From positions 3,893,036 to 3,957,035 of the forward strand of contig OX335643.1 in NCBI GenBank assembly GCA_946894095.1: a DNA stretch of 64,000 nt. The letters run 5' to 3'. Below are positions 34,801 to 43,800 of the stretch, one piece after another (position 1 is the stretch's first letter; every line of letters begins with the position of its first letter). A model generated the notes under the pieces. It worked only from the letters and a program-made list of their open reading frames with translations. It did no database searches and was not told the origin of the DNA. The position numbers and the translations under genes were made by a program. This DNA is from Incurvaria masculella (Eukaryota; Arthropoda; Insecta; Lepidoptera; Incurvariidae).

Positions 34801-37800
34801 CGCACAGCCCCCGCATTCTGTTTCTAACGCGCAACAGCTGCATTCTATTTCTAACTCGAGTAATTGTAAACTTTCTCCAGATGAACAATTAATATTAAAT
34901 AAAACGATAGAAAAGTTTGAGTCCATATCTTTTGAAAAATGTGGCCTAGGTCGAACGCATCTTCTTGAATATGAAATTGATACGGAAGGTCCTCCAATCA
35001 AACAAAGGTTCTATCGCATGTCACCCTACAAACAAAAGTTAGTGGACCAATTAATAGATGAAATGATAGACTTGGATGTTCTGGAACCATCATCGTCACC
35101 CTGGGCCAGTCCTGTGTTAGTAGTACCCAAGAAGGACAACTCCTTCCGCCTTTGCATGGACTCTCGTAAACTAAACGCTGTTACAAAAAAATGTAGTTAT
35201 CCTCTCCCTCGCATAGATAACATTCTTGATAATTTAAAGGACGCAAAATATATTTCTTCCATTGACTTATCTAAGGCATTTCTTCAGCTCCCTCTGGCAG
35301 AATCGGCTAAGGAAAAGACAGCGATTATCTCACAGGGCCGAGGCTTATTACAATTTAAGGTGGTCCCTTTTGGGCTATCTAACGCACCCCAGAATTTACA
35401 GCGCCTGGTCGATGCGTTACTACCAGGTGCAGAATTCGATGACCATGTGTTTGGTTATCTAGACGACCTAATTATAATTTCCAACAATTTTGCAGACCAT
35501 ATTTCTTACCTTGACAAAGTTTACGAACGTTTACATTTCGCTAACCTAACAGTTAACCTAAAGAAGTGTGAATTTCTAAAATCTGAGCTGAAATATCTTG
35601 GTTACGTTATAAACGAGTTCGGCTTAAAGACTGACCCAGCCAAAGTGGAGGCAGTGAAAAACTTTCCAACACCCAAATGTGTCAAAGATGTACGCAGTTT
35701 CTTAGGACTAGCTTCCTACTACCGCCGTTTCATCAAAAATTTCTCTACTATTGCGGCGCCCCTGTCCAATCTCACAAGTTCCATCTCTGAAAAATATTCA
35801 AAATTTAATTGGACACCTGAGGCAGAGGCAGCCTTCGTAAAATTAAAATCCGCCCTCACTTCAGCCCCAGTTTTATGTGTTCCCAATTTTGAAGCCCCCT
35901 TTTTCCTCCACTGTGATGCAAGTTTAGTGGGAATTGGTTCAGCAGTTGTACAAAAGGACGCAAATTTTCAGGAACACCCCGTAGCTTACTATTCGAGAAC
36001 GCTAACAAAACAAGAGCAAGGTTTTTCTACCACCGAAAGGGAATTACTTAGTATTGTGGAAGCTACCACACATTTTAGACATTACCTAGAAGGAACTCAT
36101 TTCACGATTGTGACTGACCATGAAAGCTTGAAATGGTTATATAAACTCGAGAACCCCACGGGCAGGCTCGCCCGTTGGTCTACTAGGCTCTCGCAATTCT
36201 CCTTTGATATCGTCCACAAGAAAGGCAAACTCCATGTTGTCCCGGACGCGTTGTCACGTATTAAGATCGAAAGTGTAAACTCATCCAACCCAAACGTTCC
36301 TATAACTGATGAGTGGTTTTTGAAAATAAAAAATAGTATACAAAAATCACCCGCTAGTTACCCGAACTTTAGGTTGGAAGACGATAAGCTCTTTCGTTTT
36401 TGCAAACCTAAATTCAATCTTTTAAATTCATTTTCATGGAAAGAAGTTATTCCCGCTGACCATATTAAACAGCTAGTAACTGCTACTCACGAGAGCCCTC
36501 TATCGGCACACCTTGGCCCATTTAAATGTTTTAAAAAGTTACAACTGAATTATTACTGGCCCAACATGTTTCCTTCAATCAAATCAATCTTAAGTTCGTG
36601 TGAAGTTTGTTTGGCATTTAAAGCTAATAATCAGCTACCCCATGGTAAAATGTTAATTCAGAAGAAGGTCTACGCTCCAATGCAAACATTAAGTTGCGAT
36701 CTCATTGGTCCTCTGCCGAGGTCTTATTCAGGACACGCATACTTGCTTACTGTAGTTGACATTTTCTCCAAATTTGTATGGTTATGCCCACTTAGAAAAG
36801 CCAATAGTAAGTCAATAATTAAATTCATTGAAAATGAGATTTTCCTAGTCTATGGCGTGCCATATTGTATGATAAGTGATAATGGCGTGCAGTTCGTCTC
36901 TAACGAGTTTCAGGCACTTTTAAAAAGGTATAATATCCCTAAATTTTTCAAAAATTGTGTCTATTTCCCACAAAACAATCCAGTGGAAAGACACAATCGT
37001 ACCATTGAATTAGCCATTGCGTCTTATGTTGAGACAGACCATAGAAACTGGACTAAAAATTTACCTAAGATTCAGGCAGCTTTAAATAGCCATGTCAGCT
37101 TAGCCCATGGGTTTTCACCCAATTTTGTAATGACAGGTAGAGAACTCATCTTCGATGGTCGATTCCATAAATTTGCAGATTTCACTAAATTAGAGGAGTT
37201 AATTATCGATGGTCGCGACGAATGGACCACTAGCTTAAAATCATTGGCAAGCGTTTTTCATCAAATCCAAGCGAACCTGACTCAAGCATATCAAGCTAAT
37301 GCCAAACGCTACAACCTTCGTCGTTCAGTGATACATTTCAATGTAGGTGACATAGTCTGGCGTCGATCCCATGTTCAATCGGACGCCGCTAAATTCTTTT
37401 CAAATAAATTAGCCCCTCGTTTTATTAAATCTGTGGTCCTTGAGAAAAAATCTGAAAATACATACATTTTGGGCAACATGGATGGTTCCAAGGCAGGCCT
37501 AATACATGTGAGTGATATTATTAAATACTAAAAAAAAAATTAATTAAAACTTTTGTTGAACTGGTTTGCATTTCTTTGATATATTTGGTCATAAATTTAA
37601 ACAATAACTTTAAGTAACAATAAGTTACAAAATTTTTAAATGGTTAAATTCTCTATTAAATTGTATCTTGTGTCACACGCCCTAAAAAGGAGCCAGGTGT
37701 CAAGGGATACATGGATGACGGTAATTCTTGGAGAAGTTTTTTTAGTAAAACAAGCTATACTCCAATAGTTAGGTTAGGGTCGGTCGTGCGCGGTTGTTTT

Positions 37801-40800
37801 TTTGGAATATTTTTCGAACGCACGTTAATATCTAAAGCCTTATTGAAAAAATATCCCGTGAACGGTATTGGCAAGGGAATTCACGTTAATAAATAAAAAG
37901 CCCTATCCTTGCTCACGGACGGTTACGTGGGAATCCGTGTTATAAATCTAAGCCTTATCCCGCATCTAGGTGTTCGGTCACAAATCATGCCGACACACTA
38001 CTTAGGTTAGATTCGTTTTGGTATGTTTATTTAAGTTTTAGTATATGTCTTGTTCTTGGAAAATGTTGTCTTTGAAAAAAATATATATATTTTGTCTTTT
38101 AAAAAATGTGCTTGTGTCACAATGTACTATTGGGTACACGTGTGTCCTGGGCGATATGGAACGCGGTCGAGTTAACGTTCTTTGTTATAAATTAAAGCCT
38201 TATCGACTCACCGGTGCGCGGTTTTTTTATGGTATTTTTGAAACGCACGTTAAACGCCCAAGCCTTATTCAAAATATCCCGCAGGACGGTTGGTTGAGAA
38301 TCCTGCGTAGCAAAAAATAAAGCCTTATCTCTCAAACTTATGTGTACGGTCACTCTTGTGTCGTCACAGCTGGAGGCGGTTGTAGAACCTCCATATAAAT
38401 ATAAGCCTTATCTACACTCCACATTGTTCGAATCCGTTAAAATCAGTTCGACAAATTCTTAGTTAGGTTAGGGTCTTTCACAGACGTCCGCGAAGCAAAC
38501 CAGCCTCGCGTTCGTCGGGTTTTTTTTTCTTCTCTCTCTTTCTTTTACCTCCACCTCACTTAACCTCACCCCTCACCCTATTCCCTAGCAAGCTTGCGCC
38601 CTCCCACCCTAACACCAACCACCTCACCCAACCCAGTATGATAGATAATTTAAAAGAAAGGATACGACAGGATAAGTGAATGATGATGTAAGCAAGTGGT
38701 TCCTACCCTTTTCCCCATATCTGTCCTCTGTCACTAGTAAGTGGTCTCAACCGAGTCACTTACGTAGACAAGGCATACAGCGCATTCACCGCGCTTTATT
38801 TTATGTTAGTTCTTTTGGTTATTCTCTATTTTTTTTTTCTCTTTTCTTTTTTTTCTTTTAACAGCTATAGTGTACTGTAACGGGCAACACGTCGCGTCAG
38901 ACACGTTCAGCTGAAAACACATAATGGTGTATTTCGTGATAGATGCCGCCTCCCATGAGGGGGGCAAAATTCTATAGAATCTCTAGGTGCAGGCCATACC
39001 CCATTTAACGCTTCTCGACAGGCGGTGCACTAGGCACCTACCTAGGGCCAAGATGAGACACGAGACAGTTCGCGTGTCTTGATCTAAAGGGGTTTTACGA
39101 GTTCTCACTCTGAGGCTCACCAATTACAACCAGTTTTTTATGTTAAGTCGGCATAATAAGACTGGTTGGGTTGCATTATTTAGTTTTAAGTTCCAAACAA
39201 CCATACCCTCCCAACACATGTTCTCTGTACATACCTGTATATAAAAATACTTATAAGTCGTATTTAGATAAAATTTACTCTAGGTAAGAACAAGGATATG
39301 ACATTTATAAAGCGTCCCTTATAAAAAGGCACTTATTATTTTGGATTTTGAGCGTCTACGGGTTAAATGTTAATGACGTTTCCCATAGGATTCTATTCGG
39401 TTAATGTAAACCATTTTGAAGACTGCTGAGTCTTATTTGCCAAATCATTTCATGTGTCTCAAAACGCGTTCGTGAGTGTTGGTAAAACTTTCGTATTAAT
39501 TGTACAATTGTAAATATTGCTAATTTTAGTTTAAACTTAAAATTAATTTATAGGCGCACAATAGCGACCAATAAGAGTAGGAACTCTAAATAAATATGGC
39601 ATAGTGAGCCACTGAACATATAAACTCTCGGAAAGACAAAATTAAACACGGATTTTGAGAAAATTCAAATTGTATTAAGATATAAACATGCTAATTATAT
39701 AAATACAATTAAAATACTTAAGCGTAGGTACTTAGTTAGTTAGTTAGTTAGTTAGTTAGTTCGCGTTCAGAGTGACACATCTTAAGTAGGATGTCGCTAG
39801 ACACATTATAGTATTTAGAAAGTATACGGAATGTTAGAAATATAATGTCCGGAACACACAGTGGTTCCTACTATCGCTTTAATAATGCTGGTGGACACAA
39901 CTTCGCTTAATAATGTTTTCTCATACTTGTCTTAATCCTTATTATTGAAAATACACTCAAGGACAAAACTTCCTTTATTGATGTTTTTTTTTCTTAAATT
40001 ATTTGTCTTAATTCTTATTATCGAAAGTACACTCATAGATACAACTTCTTTAGTGATGTTTATTTTTATACGTATCTCAATTTTCCTTATTATTGAAAGT
40101 ACACTCAAGGACACAACTTGTTCTCTTTATGCCTTGCTTTTCTTGTTTTTATTTAAAAAAAAAAGACATTCATGAATATAATTTTGGCTAGTAATGTTTC
40201 TTCTCATACTCGTCTTATACTTTTTATTAATAATGAAAGTCAACTTAAAGGATATAAGTCATTGGGCTGTGGCTTCCATAGGATTGTAAATATGTGTTAG
40301 CTTGTACATGTGTGTAAATATTTTACTGATTGATAAAAATGTTACTTATATGTTAATGTCATAACACTGTGTTCGATATTAATTCTATTTCTGTTGTCAT
40401 TTAGATGTTTTAGCATTCCATTGGGCTTGGCTTATAGTATTGTAAACCTGTTGAATGTCTAGAAATTTAAAACAGTTTTGCCAATCGATATCACATTGAT
40501 GTAAAGATTATCATTAGTAACATTTTGGTTAGCTTCAGTATTAATTATTACTTTTGCACTGTCAATTATAGTTCAGCAATTAATGTTATAGTCACTGTGA
40601 CATTCTGGTCACTTTGTTAAATGTCTAGGGTACTTAAATTCTTTTTTTTTTTGCTTGTTTTTTTTTGTTTTTTAAGTAACCGGGTATTGTAGCGTCCGCC
40701 GCGCCGCCTTATGACGTAACGATACCAGGGGCGAGATTATCTTTTTGCATTGAGTGCGAGACAAGGACGCAACGGCATCGCTCCCAGCAAGGTGCGAGCG

Positions 40801-43800
40801 AGATGCTGCACCGGATCTCGGCACTGGTGCACAAACAGCGCTGTTTGAGTTAAATTCGTTAGACACAAGACAAGGACGCAACAGCAGCGCTCCCAGCAAG
40901 GTGCAAGCGAGATGCTGCACCGGATCTCGCCACTGGGGCCTTAGCGACGCCGATTGGGAATGTCGAAACACGCGGCAATCCTCCGCCGCGCCGCCCGCGG
41001 GACACGGGCAGAAGCGGGCAGCACCTTGAGACGCACGGTCGCGCCACGTGCTCCGACGAGTGCGGGTCCCGAGGCCGCGGAGTCAGGCGACATTAACAAA
41101 AACATGAAAACTTTCGCTCCCAAAGTTGGTTGAGCTGTCCGCGTACCACCCTTCGCGAATATCGGTGCGCCCGCCGTGCCGCCGTGTTCCGTATCCGTGT
41201 GAGCAGCCGGGCGTGATCTACTTCGAGGCCACACCCACGCCTTCCGATGTCTTCAGCCCGTGGACCAGCAGCCACAGCTTCCGCCGTGCCCTGTCACAGT
41301 CGCCGGTCCGTCATCTTCAACACGTAGACCCACCACCACAGCGTCGCCGTACGCCTGCTGGATCCCCGCACGGTACCTATACTCTAACGCCAGCCCCCCC
41401 CGTAGAAATCTACGATGATACCGCAAAGAGCGTCTATCAGGACCACCCATTGAAGCAGAACACCGCCCATTCGACTACGCACGACCTCGGACCCACCCCG
41501 AGCTCCCGGCATGGAACCCCGGCCATTTGGATATTAGGTTAGGCTAAGGCCGTGTTAGAACACCGCCTTGATTGTTAATTATTTATAGTCTTCTTTGTGC
41601 TTCTAAATATAGGCTATTTTAGGTAGATGGTTAGATCGCCACAGCCCAATTTTCTTAATTTGTAGGTGTCTTAAATAGGACAATGCCAGGGTGTATTTTT
41701 GATTGTCTGTTTGTGTTTTGAGCCTCAAATGGTCTATAATTTATTACATCTTTTTTTGTACCTACTGTAGTCTGTTAATTCGCTATTCATCGATTCCCTA
41801 CAAATTCACCCATTCCCAACCTGTGAACAGCCTCCCCCACACGCTGCAGAGCTGCCACCAAGTACTTTCATGAGATCCCTCCTCTACACATCACACTTTA
41901 TACACCGGCGTAACCACCTGGATATCTTGTAGCCTAATTAAATTACAACGAACCACCGGAAGATCCCTGGGCCCTTGAAACCCTATATATGTCTGTCGGT
42001 CTGTCCGTGGCAACCACTCCTACTTACTCATTTCTTCTAATGCATCACACCCTTTAAATTAACAAGGCTACACGTTGAATGAAACAGAAATTGAAAATGT
42101 TATACCGTCAGTTTTTAAGCAATTTAAAAAAAAGCTGGTTGTTGTAAATAATATACGTGTTTAAATCTCTTTAAGGTTGCAGTGTGCCACGAAGTTCTTA
42201 CTAAGTCCTTACCCTATCGTTAAGATACAGTAGAATGATACTGTAAGTGTACTTTGTTCCGAAAAATAGGTGAAACAAAGGTCATGAGGTATGTCGCCTC
42301 TTCCGACATGCACGGGAAGAAATGCCACAACTTTTATTATTTTTAAGGTTCCAACTGACTCCAGCTTCAAATAAACAAACGATACTTGCGATCTCCGAAA
42401 GCACTGTGTAAGCGTTATGGTTTATTGTTGTGTGCGCATGAAAATCGAGCGCTACGAAGCGAAATTTAGGTTTTTGACCTGTAAAGACTACTTTCTAAAG
42501 TGAATTAATATAAATATTTCGCGCTTATTCCCTGGATAAGTATGTTATCTTGTACCACAAAAATCAAATGTCTAAATCATTTATAGTTTCCAAGCGCTGG
42601 CTTGAAAACCTAGTAATGCTAGTAAATAGGTGTTTACATACATATTTTTAACCGACTTCAAAAAAAGGAGGAGGTTATCAATTCGTCTGTATGTTTTTTT
42701 TTTGTTTTTTTTGTTTTTTTTTTTTATGTTTGTTACCTCATAACTTTTGCCTGGGTGAACCGATTTTGATAATTATTTTTTTAAATGATAGCTAGTGCTT
42801 CCCAAGTGGTCCCATTTTAATTTGGTTAAGTTCTGACAATGATATCCATGAGAAAATCATAAAAGTCTTAAATTTGTATTAAGATTGCGCGACAAATGGA
42901 CGAATAACTCAATATAACGCCAACCGATTTCGATAATTCTTTTTTTATTGGAAAGGACGTGTACAAATTAGTAAGTGTACTTCAGATTCACTAAAAATAA
43001 ACAAATAAAAAAAAATTTAACAAAAAAAATAACCGACTTCAAGGAAAAAGCACTAAAAATTAAAAAATAATTTTCATTTTTGTAGTTACGATTTCTGTTA
43101 TTTTTTGAGTCGGTGTCAGCCAAGGTTAGGTTAGGTTAGGTTAGGTTAGGTTCTCTTGATTGGCGCAGCGCGTGCCCGGCTGACGCCGACTCAAAAAATA
43201 ACAGAAATCGTAACTACAAAAATGAAAATTGTTTTTTACTTTTTAGTGCTTTTTCCTTGAAGTCGGTTATTTTTTTTGTTAAATTTTTTTTTTTTTTAAA
43301 GAATATAAGCAACTTATTAAAACCGTTTTACGGCCATACACTAGATAATAGTCTAAACCTTGATATTTCGATTTTTTTACGGGTGTTTATTCTCAACCGA
43401 CGCTGAGATACAACAAAAATAAACCCAACATATTGGAGGTTAGCGTCATATGGAGCCTTAAGTGCCGGAACCCACACAGCACAACCTGTACATGTACCTT
43501 CTCGCTGTGGTAGACGCTGGGCCACTGGCTCTCGTCGTCGTAGTATAGCAGGAGGTTGGGCGTGCCGACGGTGCGGTCGAACTCTATGGAGTACTCGAAC
43601 TGGCCGTCCAGGGAGAGGAAGCAGAACCTGGCCAGGAATGCCCAGTTCTGTGGGCGACGATACAAACTTTAATTAGCTTAGGGTGCATCCGAACATTCCA
43701 TACAATGACATGCAAACACAGCCCGTACAGTTGTTCAGTTAAGGCGGCCCAACCCGGCGGGCCTAACTCATTCGCGGGCACGGTACAAAACCGTGCTGTT

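Larger units (their letters stand above)
30447..42072 (+). mobile_element. Ty3/Gypsy LTR retrotransposon, 11.6 kb, apparently intact
   Basis: Two 1385-bp LTRs that look identical by eye (30447-31831 and 40688-42072; TG...CA ends) flank gag and pol. The 4-bp target duplication CGTT is at 30443-30446 and 42073-42076. The parts are a primer-binding site, gag, a -1 slippery site, pol (protease, RT, RNase H, integrase), and then 3.16 kb of untranslated DNA with two unusual repeat arrays. No env-like frame is seen. Identical LTRs and open frames indicate a very recent insertion. It lies antisense in the second intron of the TMEM145-like gene, 403 bp from exon 29908-30044 and about 1.4 kb from exon 43498-43647. 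Confidence 0.95.

Noticed and set aside
38676..38861. Possible env-like gene after pol
   Set aside because: Only short frames exist between 37532 and 40687, with no signal peptide, furin site or membrane anchor arrangement.
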